This document shows positions 1-9,860 of a stretch of 64,000 bases of DNA, piece by piece. A program made the position numbers and the translations under genes. Numbering within the stretch: the stretch's first letter is position 1; every line of letters starts with the position of its first letter. Below the pieces are notes generated by a model. The model was given only the letters and a program-made list of their open reading frames with translations, did no database searches and had not been told where the DNA came from. This stretch comes from Pseudoips prasinana (taxonomy: Eukaryota; Arthropoda; Insecta; Lepidoptera; Nolidae): the NCBI GenBank assembly GCA_951640165.1, contig OX621263.1, forward strand, positions 8,748,001 to 8,812,000. Direction: 5' to 3'.

Positions 1-215
1 TCAAGATTGGTGTCACAGACAGCCCCCTGTACAGAGGATACACTGAATTTGAAGAAACTCCAGCACATATACTGCTGCCTGCCAAAGGTCAAAGTTCCTA
101 AACGATGTGAAGTGGCTGCAGGAAGCACTCAATCAAAGCTTTTGAGGCCTTCTGGATGGAACTAAAATGGTTCAAGCTGGGGTGGGGCTAAGTGCAGAAA
201 ACAAATAACCCAAAT
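1..215 (+). pseudogene. LINE ORF2 C-terminal remnant
   Basis: From base 2 the plus strand reads a short peptide with the motif IGVTDSPL, then EETPAHILL, ending at a TAA near position 101; a later frame reads EAFWMELKWF. This resembles the Cys/His-rich tail found after the reverse transcriptase in several insect LINEs (TDSPLCRxC...EET..HVL..C). The zinc-ligand cysteines are replaced here (Tyr for Cys), so it is a decayed fragment cut by the window edge. The clade cannot be assigned. Confidence 0.5.
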
Positions 216-509
216 ACCTCTCGAACTAGTTGGTGATTTTGGGGTTTCATACCAGGTAGTGGTAGATTACATTTTTCGCTTATGTAATATTTGCTCCTAA
301 AACAGGTTGTGTCCAGTGCAGCAGTGAAAGCTTCCAGACTGATTGACTAGCTGTGGTAAAGTGGTAAGGCTGATTTCAGAGTGACGCGCGCGGCACGCGC
401 CGGAGGCCAGCGCGTCTCAACAGCGGCGCGTGCGAGACGCGTCATTCTGAAACGCTAGCTGCCAGTAGAGCTCGGGCAGCGCTGGCCGACGGCGCGCGTG
501 TCATCGGCG

Positions 510-548
510 CACAGTGTACGATTTGACAAATCTAGGTGGACAAAAATC
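510..548 (+). promoter_or_regulatory. Transib left end, 23-RSS-like
   Basis: The end has heptamer CACAGTG (510-516), a spacer of exactly 23 bp (517-539) and the nonamer ACAAAAATC (540-548). The vertebrate RSS consensus is CACAGTG, 12 or 23 bp, ACAAAAACC, so the heptamer is identical and the nonamer differs at one base. In Transib this is the transposase recognition site. Confidence 0.85.
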
Positions 549-641
549 AGGAATGCTGGTTATGCATTTTGAATGACTGTTTATGATTAATATAGGGTAT
601 ATTAGTAAAATTAAAACTATATTTCATTTTTGAAACCGTTT

Positions 642-2339
642 TTATTGATTTTTTAATAAAAATTTCAAATCTTTATGGTTTTTATACATGCTTTTATGAG
701 GCAGTTTTCTTAATAAAGATATATGTGGGTCTGAAGACATTAACATATATTTAATTAAATCATAGTTAGTCCGATGACGTGATATTTTAAGTGTATGCCC
801 CAACCGCACTCTTCTAATTTCTTTATTCTTAGCTTCGGAAGCCTCTTCAGACATTTGCCCGAGTGGTATTATCGAATGCCGCATAATCTCTGCACCAAGC
901 ACTAAAATCTTGTGCACAGTTGCTGGCATGTTATACCACTGGTATAAATCTAAATAAAGCCGTCGAGTTTCAGCACAGTATTGTTAAAATTTTGCAGAGT
1001 CAATTTTATATCCACAAGCTATGGCTGCTAAAATGGTACCAAATCGCTTTATAAGATCTTCATCTAGACCAGTAATACGTGCTGTTGTAGCACTGTTATG
1101 AAAAAATGCCCTTGCGGTATTCCCGTCATTGCTGGTCCCAAACCCAGGTCTCACTTTATCAATTATAAGCCCCACTTCTTTAAATTTCTTCTGTATTTCT
1201 TCCTTTCGTATCTTTTTCATATCTTTTTTCTGAGTTACCCTAGCTCGCCATTCAGTAAACTCCATACGGTATGCAGAATTTAACAGACATTCCATTGTGC
1301 GAATATATGCATGAAGGCTTGATATGCCAAACTGGTACATGTCCTGATCAGGCTGCCTATGGTCTGTAGGTGAGTGTTGTACTTCTTTGCATTGTTCTTT
1401 AATTAAGAGGTCCGTTTCTTTTTGATATATAAATTTAATGATTCTGCAGAATCTTGGTGAAGAAGGACGTGGATTTTCCCAAAAGATTTTCTTATTATTA
1501 TCATCTGCTATAAGTCTTAAGGGTACTAAAGATATAACAAACATATATTCGTCGGTACTCTCCGCACTTTAAAATCGTTGCTTATACAAGCTATGTCCAG
1601 AGGAACCATCACATCCCCACTTATAAATCATCGTATAATTTAACTCATGTGTAGTGGTTAGTAAAACATTTCCCAAGATATTTTTACATATTCTTAAAAC
1701 AGTGTGATCAAGAAGTGCTTGAAGCTGAACTTGAGCCCATGTATCACTAACTGTAATCAATTCCACTGGAGGATAGCATTCAGGTTTTACTCGCGCTAAA
1801 TGATCGTAGCATGGATATAACGAAAATCCCCTTTCTTTAGCTTCTTGTTGTATATTTCTATATGTGTGAACTGTAAAATTGTTTGATATAAACAAAGCTA
1901 ATGCTTCTTCAGCAGTGTATGGTCGTAATTCTTTCTTAAAATGTATACTTCTTCTAGACTTTGAATAAAGTATTCTAGCTTGCTTATATGTGGTAGCACG
2001 TCTTGGTGAAGCAGTGGCTATTTCCTGAATTAACTCAGCAGCATCACGGCTGCCACTGGATCTAACACTTAATTGAGCAGCATACGATAATTTTTCTTTG
2101 TTATAATCAGTAAGTAAATTTTGAACTTTACGCTTTTTTGTTCTTTTGGAACTATGTTCAAAACTTTTTTGTGGTCTGCCACGAATGGAACACAGTTGTG
2201 AAGGGTCGGGGATCATATCTATAACTAAATATTCGTTTAACCATTCTTGGTATGACCGTAGAAACAAGTCTAGCTTTCTTTGCTTACGTTCCCATTTTTC
2301 ACGAATTTTTTCACATTCGTTCTTCATTAAAGTACGCAA
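642..2339 (-). pseudogene. Transib/RAG1-like transposase, broken
   Basis: The coding sequence is split over blocks 2339-1569, 1544-984 and 929-642, with stops or frameshifts between them. A further upstream stretch (2579-2346) may be its degenerate start. Visible motifs, in order, are WGCDGSSGHS (first catalytic Asp; equivalent of RAG1 D600), VISLVPLRL, the MYQFGISSLHAYIRTMECLL block and SEEASEAKNKEIR (catalytic Glu; equivalent of the RAG1 E962 region). Against the 709-residue relative at 59806-61935, the block that should hold the second Asp (a DGK motif) and the Cys pair is missing between IKEQ and DQDMY. The gene therefore has point lesions and a deletion of one catalytic residue, and is inactive. 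Confidence 0.85.
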
Positions 2340-2984
2340 AAGGCGTTATGCTCCTTCACCCAGGACCGGAGTACCAAATGATGACTTTACAAAGTTAATC
2401 ATCTGAGGAACTCGCCCTTTAGCCGAAATTGATCGCCAAAAATCAAACAAAGATTTTCGCTGCATACAGGCACCTATAACAAAAACACGAAAAAAGTTGA
2501 ATTGCGCAAATAAACGCAAAATGGAACAAGTTGCCCCAAATAATAGAATATATAAGGTATCTTTTAAAACTATTACCACGACTTTGCAGTATATTGCTAT
2601 ATACTTTATATCTAATTACATTTTGAATTATATGTTAAGAAAATGATTTAGAAAGGGTATGTTTAAGGTCATATTTTATCATATAAAACAGGAATGTAGT
2701 GTATTATTTGTAACTAAATAAAACCATAATTACCTCTAATAGAAGATTCCATCACTACAAAGCACTTGATATCGCACAAAACACTCAGAGACATGCAAAC
2801 ACGTTAACGTTAGCGGTCGCACTGAGCGTGTACACGACTACCTGCTATTGAAAGGGTATCTTTGCCCTTTGTTATTGAAAGTCTTGCGGTACCCAAGAAT
2901 GTTTCTTTTGTTTTATGAGTTGCTAGTGTCATCCTAGATTAAGATACAAGCGAACAAATGTACAATTTCAATGATTTGATTTTC

Positions 2985-3023
2985 GATTTTTGTCCACCTA
3001 GATTTGTAAAATCGTATACAGTG
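2985..3023 (-). promoter_or_regulatory. Transib right end, 23-RSS-like
   Basis: On the minus strand the end reads CACTGTA (3023-3017), a 23-bp spacer (3016-2994), then ACAAAAATC (2993-2985). The spacer is nearly identical to that of the left end. The heptamer keeps the CAC cleavage triplet but differs from CACAGTG at two positions. Confidence 0.85.
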
Positions 3024-3406
3024 CGGCGGCGGCGCGTTTGAACTGCGTGACTATGAAACGCAACTACTATCTAGTGTAATTGTAAGCGCGCGCGTTTGGA
3101 CGGGGCCGCTCGCCGGCGCGCCTCTGAAATCAGCCTTAGTGACCTGACTGGTAAGGTTGTGGTTTTGATCCCTTTATTTATGTATTATATGTATGTATTT
3201 AGAGACATATAAGTAAGTTTATACATATTCTGGTTGCCATAGTATAGGCTCTGCCTAGTTTGTGATCAGATTAGGTGTCCCAAGAATTTTTTTTAACTGA
3301 TTTAGTCCTAATTATGAAGTAATATAGAAAGATCAGAATCTCTTTGCTTGTAAATCTTATACAAGGAATCCTTTTAATACACCATTCTCAAGGTGTTGGT
3401 CTATCC

Positions 3407-3560
3407 TACTAATATTATAAAAGTGAAAGTTTGTGAGTGTGTACTGTGTTTGTTTCTTACTTCTTCACATCTGAACGGCCGAAGCGATTATAATAAAATT
3501 AGGTATGGAGTTAGCTGACACCCTGGATTAACACATAGGCTATAATTTATAAACACAGGC
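3407..3560 (+). mobile_element. Helitron-type non-autonomous repeat, truncated
   Basis: It begins with tcctactaatattataaaag and continues like the full copy at 63608-63769. It lacks the 3' hairpin and the GCTAGT end. The same start, inverted, occurs at about 35755, 38820 and 39290. Confidence 0.5.
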
Positions 3561-3596
3561 ACAGTTAGTGCAACTACAAAATTAGGTTATGTTTAC

Positions 3597-3815
3597 CTCA
3601 CCAGACAGTTTGGCAACTTCTTCCATTACTTCCATAGGATATCGACAGCCCATGAACTCAATATTTGTGAATACACGAGCCAAACACACTAATCGTTCCT
3701 CAGCATAATGGTTTTTCCATTTCACCATGAAAGCTTTACGAAGTTGCCAATGTTCTTCGGAATCATGTTCATCTCTATACTTATCGATTTCCCAATCAAC
3801 GTCGAAAGACATCAC
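3597..3815 (-). CDS. XTBD-domain protein, first coding exon
   Basis: This is an open reading frame of 73 codons from the ATG at 3815, ending in the splice donor GAG|GTAAAC (exon end 3597). The peptide starts MMSFDVDWEIDKYRDEHDSE and contains WQLRKAFMVKWKNHY, LVCLARVFTNIEFMGCRYP and VMEEVAKL. The GCRYP block and the spacing of Trp, Arg and Leu residues match the XTBD (XRN2-binding) domain of CDKN2AIP/CDKN2AIPNL/NKRF/PAXT-1 proteins, which tether the nuclear 5'-3' exonuclease XRN2. The assignment rests on motif memory. Remaining exons would lie leftward, and none is visible up to the window edge. The start faces the plus-strand gene at 7775 about 4 kb away, so a shared promoter region is possible. 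Confidence 0.72.
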
Positions 3816-3829
3816 GCTGTTATTTATAC

Positions 3830-4849
3830 TAATTTGATCAATTATAAATGGTATCTATTCAAATTATTAAGAATTTAGTAACAAAAACAAACCAAACAAA
3901 TATATGGTAGGTGTTATCGTTTACTAAATTCATTTTCTACCAATTCCGAAATGGAAGTAATTACACTAATTACTATCATTTTATTTATGTCTTATAATTT
4001 TAAAATGAATGCATTTTTAACTAACTAAATAAATTAATATAGATTCGAGTATTTTCACTAAAATAGTAGATCAGTCAGCTAAATTGTTACTACTTCCAAA
4101 TTTACCTAACTTTAAAATAATAATTACTAGGCAATATTCTTCTTCTTTTTTCGAATGGCAAGTTATGCCGAAGTCGACAATTCTGCCAATGACAGATGTG
4201 AAATGGGAATACAATAGGCAATAGGCAATATTATTAAGAACGATTTATTAACTGTATTGGATATCAAAATAATAGAAGTATCACGAAAATTAAAAACCGA
4301 AATATGTTCATCTAAAAATGTATTTATAATCAATCACTGCAAAATAATATTAATTTTCAATTAATTAATTGAACTATTAGTTTAACGCTTGTATTTAAGA
4401 CCCAATTAAAGCAGATATTATTCCAATATTAATTAATAAAGATAAATTAACAATGTAAGTATTTTAATATTTTCCTTAATTAAAAAAGAAATCACCACTG
4501 ATTTTTAAATACTTATTAAGTCCAACATGGCACTGTAAATAACTTAAACTGAAGTAATTTAAAGGAATAACGCAAACTTTACTACTGCGACTTTATAACG
4601 GTTAAATACATTAGCTAAATTGGGAAAAACAATACAATATCTATATACATTGTGAAAAACAGACACAAATAACGTAAAATAATCTATTCTAATTATTGTT
4701 AGTAACGAGTACTTGTAAGTATTTAGTAACAACTAACAAGTAATTATTATTATAGACGGATAGGATAAGTATGTGCACTTATTTTGTAATAAAGAAAAAA
4801 AATATCTAAATCTAATGCTAAGCGGTAGTGAGTAGGCATAGAGTACATG
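3830..4849. other. AT-rich intergenic stretch, no gene seen
   Basis: There are no long ORFs and no terminal repeats that I can pair. An imperfect caataggcaataggcaata run occurs near 4214. Confidence 0.6.
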
Positions 4850-4853
4850 TTAA

Positions 4854-5217
4854 GGGGCCTTTTACAGTCCACTAGCGCCGCCAATCGAAAAAATGTCATA
4901 ACTCGTAAATAGAATCAAAAATACAAAATGTGGTCTATTATTACTGTAGAAAAGGCAATAACGTAATTTTATAACACATTGTTAACACTTGAAATATAGC
5001 TGTTTAGCTAAATCGTGCATTTGTAACAAAAACGGCCGTTTATGTTTTGAATGCACGATTTAGCTAAACAGCTATATTTCAAGTGTTGATAAGGTGTTAT
5101 ACAATTACGTTATTGCCTTTTCCACAGTAATAATAGAACATATTTTGTATTTTTGATTATATTTACGAGTTATGATATTTTTTCGATTGGCGGCGCTAGT
5201 GGACTGTAATAGGCCTC
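4854..5217. mobile_element. Palindromic MITE with TTAA target duplication
   Basis: Nearly the whole 364 bp is one inverted repeat. GGGGCCTTTTACAGTCCACT at the left mirrors AGTGGACTGTAATAGGCCTC at the right, meeting at a short centre around 5035. Both sides carry TTAA (4850-4853 and 5218-5221). A TTAA duplication is the hallmark of piggyBac-type insertion, but the CCC-type piggyBac terminus is absent, so the superfamily is inferred only from the target site. Confidence 0.75.
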
Positions 5218-5221
5218 TTAA

Positions 5222-6113
5222 ATATTGGAACCCAGTTGCTAACATCATTTACCCTTCCTAGCATTTGATATTATATAACTTACTATAACATAATGAGATG
5301 ATTTTGGAAAAACAAAATTTCTAAGAAATTGATAAGTAGTATGATGTTACGAGTTTCTTTTGGCAAAATGAAATTTATTTTACATTTTAGTGGGTGACAG
5401 ATTAATTCTCCTTGATATCTTTAGGGAGGTTGTTGTATTTTTTTTGTGTTTTTGTTTTACGGTGACGACTATCGGGATAGTCAACTCAACAATAGTTGAG
5501 TTCACATCCCACATGGCGGTAACCTCGTGATCCAAATCTAAGTAGGTACGTACTTTCACAACTTGTCATTCTCGGCTCCTTCAAAAACGGGACAGTGATA
5601 TCAACAATAAATAATAATAATAATTATTATCAGAATGTTCTTCAATTTCCCGTGACATTGGTTGATTAATGGCAGTAGTTCGCGTCACTACCTACCTATG
5701 TAGAACTTTTAATTTCAAATAATATTTCTTTACGCACGCTTGACTTGAAGAAAAGGTAACTATTTTATCTATATATTTGTGATATTTTCATAAATTTAGT
5801 TTCTTTATATATTTATAGTGTAGGAGTTCGAGAATTATACTTGAAAAGAGGACTTTAGTGAAGATAGAAAGAGAGTTACTTCTCGTATATTACTAAGAGA
5901 GAGAGGTGCGAATACACATTTTCTTATCTAATCTAAGATTTACTTCAGTCGTGAAAGAACACTCGTTTTTTAAATATCGCCAAATTATTCAATTATTAAC
6001 TTCAGTTATTTTTATGCTAGAAATAGGTATAAGTTAGGGTATGGAATTATTTGATGGAGATTAAACGGTGTTTTGTGTTTTCTTAGGAATTACCGGAAAA
6101 TATAATAGGTCTT
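5222..6113. other. Intergenic, no gene seen
   Basis: This is AT-rich unique-looking sequence between a MITE and a mariner. It may contain promoter or 5' UTR sequence of one of the two flanking host genes, but no diagnostic motif was found. Confidence 0.5.
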
Positions 6114-6115
6114 TA

Positions 6116-7381
6116 CCTATGAAATTGCCGTTTTGTATGAAAAAATTTAAACGAATTTTTTTCATGAATTTTTTTATTTGTATTAATCGAAGTAATCACC
6201 CATGCAATCAATGCATCTTTGCCATCGCAGTGGCAGTTTATTGATGCCCTTCTTAAAGAAATCAGCTGGACGGGAGGCAACAAATTCTTCAAAGGCATTT
6301 TGTACTGCCTCTCGGGTATTGAATTTTTTTCCCGCCAAGAAGTTATCCAAATTCTGGAAAAAGTAGTAGTCTGTAGGCGCAAGGTCTGGTGAGTAGGGCG
6401 GATGACGGAGAGCTTCCAACCCCAGTTCTTGCAACTTGGAGACCGTCTGCTGTGCAGTATGAGGTCGCGCGTTGTCGTGCAGGAGCAGCGGAGACGAGCG
6501 ATTGACCAATGCTGGTTGGAGATGCGCCAGCTTCTCCATCATTGTGCTCAGTTCTTCACAGTACACATCTGCAGTAATGCTCACCCCGTTTGGTAAGAAG
6601 CTGTGATGAATCACACCGGCGCTAGACCACCAAACAGTGACCATCACTTTTCTAGGGGTAAGTTTTCGTTTAGGGCATTGTTTAGGTGCTGAACCAGGAT
6701 CCAACCAACTTGCTGAGCGCTTGCGGTTATCAAACAGAATCCATTTTTCATCGCAGGTAACAATGCGGTTCAAAATTCCTTCATTTGTGTGTCTGTTGAG
6801 CAGTGCAAGGCACGTCTCGACGCGTACTTCGCGCTGGCGATCATTGAGTTCGTGGGGCACCCATTTGTCAAGCTTTTTTACCTTGCCAATTTGACGCAAA
6901 TGGACCAATATTGTTTTGACGCTAACGTCGAAAGCTGCTGCTAATTCAGCCGTAGATTGTGTATCATCAGCTTCCACAACCGCCTTTAATTCGTCATTGT
7001 CGACCAAAGTCTTCGGACGACCGCGAGGTTCATTTTTCAGGTCGAAATTTCCAGAACGGAAGCGAGCAAACCAATAACAGGTGGTGCGTTGGTTTGTAGT
7101 GTTAGCTCCGTAAACGTCGTTGATGTTGCGTGCCGCTTGTGCCGCGTTGCTGCCACGACGGTACTCATATTCCATAATTACTCGAATTTTTAACGTATCC
7201 ATGATGACGAAAAAGATTGAAATGCGATGAAAATGTAACACTAAACAATAAAGAAATGACTACTTTTGGAAAAAAGAATCCATGTTTTTAAAATAAAATT
7301 AATTTGAAATTAGAATTCTTAGCCAAACAAAAATTATTTTGATTTGAAATGGCCAGTACTGCAGAACGGCAATTTCATAGG
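6116..7381 (-). mobile_element. mariner element, complete (cecropia-like)
   Basis: The 1266-bp element is bounded by inverted CCTATGAAATTGCCGTT (6116) and its complement ending at 7381. TA is duplicated on both sides (6114-6115 and 7382-7383). It encodes one uninterrupted transposase on the minus strand. Size, TIRs, TA duplication and ORF are all canonical for a complete mariner. Confidence 0.93.
6183..7241 (-). CDS. mariner transposase, intact
   Basis: The 352-codon frame likely starts at the second methionine (MDTLKIRV, residue 14), giving 339 residues, the usual mariner length. The N-terminal half holds two helix-turn-helix regions (for example RPKTLVDNDELKAVVEAD) and the WVPHEL linker. 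The catalytic triad is Asp164 (VTCDEKW), Asp256 (LLHDNARPH) and Asp291 (PDLAPTDYY), a DD34D spacing. WVPHEL, SPDLAPTDYYFF and the CMGDYFD end place it nearest the cecropia subfamily (Hsmar1/SETMAR type) by motif comparison. No stop or frameshift is visible. It sits between two divergent host genes. Confidence 0.93.
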   Translation of the reverse strand: MLHFHRISIFFVIMDTLKIRVIMEYEYRRGSNAAQAARNINDVYGANTTNQRTTCYWFARFRSGNFDLKNEPRGRPKTLVDNDELKAVVEADDTQSTAELAAAFDVSVKTILVHLRQIGKVKKLDKWVPHELNDRQREVRVETCLALLNRHTNEGILNRIVTCDEKWILFDNRKRSASWLDPGSAPKQCPKRKLTPRKVMVTVWWSSAGVIHHSFLPNGVSITADVYCEELSTMMEKLAHLQPALVNRSSPLLLHDNARPHTAQQTVSKLQELGLEALRHPPYSPDLAPTDYYFFQNLDNFLAGKKFNTREAVQNAFEEFVASRPADFFKKGINKLPLRWQRCIDCMGDYFD

Positions 7382-7774
7382 TAATTTAGACCTAATATTA
7401 ATTTGAGATGTTGCCAGTACCTACTTTTCAAATATATACAATTGTTCTTTGTTGTAAGTTCTTTGGTAGATAGGGTAGATTACATTTCTTCGTGGAATAG
7501 TTATCTGTGGATTACATACTCTCTGGCGTAAATAAAATTTTGGATACCTACCTACCGGCTCTAAGTTTTATGTTTTGTTCGCTAATTCCATTCAATTCAT
7601 ATCTCGCAGGTATTTTTATAAATTTTATATTTCTGTGAAAGTGGAACAAACAATAGAATTATTGTAGCTTATAATTTATATTGACATGGTAAAATTATAT
7701 ACAAAATTTACTCCGCTTTGCGCTGACTGGGATCAACTTATCACGTTGATTCGAATATATATTTGGTTATTATC

Positions 7775-8151
7775 ATGTTTCAGGAAACTCGAACGGTGAA
7801 GTTTTTGGAGCCAAGATCTATAGAGTTTACAATCAATAAAATGGACCCGTGGCCACCTGCAGTTATAAAATCTGTTAAATTCAAGAAACTTCTTGCAAAT
7901 ATAGATAGAAACTTGCTGAAAGGGTATTTGCTCAGATTATATGAGTTTTTAAGAACTGACCAAGAGGAATTTAGTTTACGCGGTCTTTCGCTGGTGTCTC
8001 AAGAGGTGTTTCAACGTATAGTGGACTACAAATACTTTTTGTGCGACATTCGTGGTGAATGCAGAGAAATTGCTAATAAAATTTTGGGCTTGTTTGACCT
8101 CCATGAGAATGTTTTCGTTGTTTCCTGCGCTATTAACGAAACATATCAAGA
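7775..8151 (+). CDS. Host gene exon 1
   Basis: It is open from the ATG at 7775 ([10 protein letters not shown]) or the internal ATG at 7841 (MDPWPPAV) to the donor CAAGA|GTAAGT. The tract atcatgtttcag just before 7784 also resembles a splice acceptor, so this may be exon 2 of a longer transcript. It ends in phase 2. Confidence 0.78.
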
Positions 8152-9820
8152 GTAAGTTGATTAGTCTTATTTCATTTGTTTTCTATAATTAGTATTATCA
8201 CAGACATATTACTAGAACTTGAGACTAATTTATTTATTTATTACTTTATGCACATAAAATTGTACAAAGGTGGATTTAATGCCCTAAGAATTTACTGCCA
8301 GTCAACCTTAGGATGGTGCAGAGAGTGCATGGTAGGTGCACAGATCATAATCAAAAGTTTATTATAGGGCACAGCATTCATTCACACAAAGAGCAGCCCA
8401 ACTGGGGAAGTTCCTCTACCTTACAGAAGACATTCCTTAATAATAACATTATTGACGGACCTGTTGGTGTAGTTAGCAAATGCTTGCTTTTCACACCGGA
8501 GGTTGTGGGTTCAATTCCCACCCTGATATTTGTGTGCATGAACATGTCTGTTTGTCCTGAGTCTGAGTGTAATTATCTATATAAGTATGTATTTACAAAA
8601 GAAAAGTAATATATGTAGTCTATCAGTTATCTGGTTTCCATAGTACAAGCTCTGCTTAGTTGGGGATCAGATGGATCCCAGGATATCATATTATCATAGC
8701 ATTAATAATTTAATGTTGTGTTCTGAGTGTGAATAAGGTCCCCATTGCTCATAGGGGTGGGGGTGGGGAGGGTCAGCAAAACTTGTTTGTGGACTCTCTT
8801 CAAGGCCTGCAACGCATGCAACATCCATGAGCGGCAGTGATCACTTGCCATCATTTGTAAAAATACTATAAATATACAATGCTATACGATACAATACTAT
8901 ACTATATAAAAATACTATACTATTCAATCTGATTTAAGATATTGTATATTTGGATAACTGTTCTGGACTAAGATAACAGACTGGGCTCATAGCCACTTGC
9001 ACTTACAAGTATCTTAGTGATCGGGGATCGAGGTTAAGCACATGCAGTCAGGGTCTAGATGGTGATCAGAAGTGGTTTAATTTCTGAGAATTCTACAATA
9101 AAATAATAGAACTGTGTATTCTACATGGCAAGGCATGCAAATATTCATCTACTACAATTCAAAATACAAAAATAAATTCTACATATATGGGATCTGAATA
9201 AGAAATAATAATATCCTGGGACATTATTTACACATGGCCATCGGATCCCAAACTAATCAGAGCTTGTATGATGGAAACCAGATAACTGCTATATTACATA
9301 TACTACTTTTTTTTTGTAAATACATACTTTTATAGATAATTACTCCCAGACTCAGGACAAACAGACATGCACATGCACAAAAATATTCGCAACCTGTGGT
9401 GTGAACTATGCCAACAGGCCTATCATTGAATAAATTAATGAATAAAAATTAATTAATTAAATTTCTTATTGATTGATACAATATTATTATTATATGTAAC
9501 TAGCTTTTACCCCGGACTTCATTGGTGCGGTAGTCTAAATCAGACATCAAAGATGTTAAAACACACCTAGTCTGTGTTACCATTGGTTTATGACTTCCCA
9601 CTATTGTCCAAAACAAACAACACTTCATACAATTTTTACATATGTTCTAGTTTCTTACAAACTTTCAACATGTCAAAACTCAATGTTAATACGAAATTAC
9701 ACTTTGGAGTTTTAATATTAATTTCATAATAAATCTGATAAAAAATATTTTGCAATGGCAATGAAACACATGCTTAAAGAATATAAATGATCAGTCAGTC
9801 AGTATCTGGTTTTGTATATA

Positions 9821-9860
<40 letters not shown>

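Larger units (their letters stand above)
510..3023 (-). mobile_element. Transib (RAG1-like) DNA transposon, degenerate, ends intact
   Basis: The 2514-bp element is bounded by CACAGTG at 510-516 and the inverted CACTGTA at 3017-3023. It is flanked by an exact 5-bp duplication CGGCG (505-509 and 3024-3028), which fits the CGNCG target consensus known for Transib. The terminal repeats match closely for about 39 bp. The only gene is a broken minus-strand transposase with RAG1-like motifs. The element landed in the GC-rich arm of another element, where CGNCG sites are frequent. Confidence 0.88.
365..3138. mobile_element. GC-rich inverted-repeat element (MITE-like), interrupted by Transib
   Basis: The termini are inverted: TAAGGCTGATTTCAGAG at 365 and its complement ending at 3138. 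The arms (365-509 and 3029-3138) are strikingly rich in CG dinucleotides (gacgcgcgcgg, ggcgcgcc), unlike the AT-rich surroundings. Without the inner Transib the element would be about 255 bp. The target duplication is unclear (gtgg on the left, gtga on the right). No coding potential belongs to this element. Confidence 0.6.
345..3297 (+). repeat. tRNA-derived SINE, split by nested elements
   Basis: The 3' part (3139-3297) has a B-box-like stretch (ggttgtggttttgatccc) and the tail seen in the other family-1 SINEs of this window (ggttgccatagtatagg...ctctgcctag). The A-box-like head lies at about 345-364, left of the GC-rich element. The two parts are separated by the nested insertions at 365-3138. 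Confidence 0.45.

Noticed and set aside
7763..7774. Upstream TTG start for host exon 1
   Set aside because: Eukaryotic initiation at TTG is unlikely. The ATG at 7775, the ATG at 7841 or an upstream exon is preferred.
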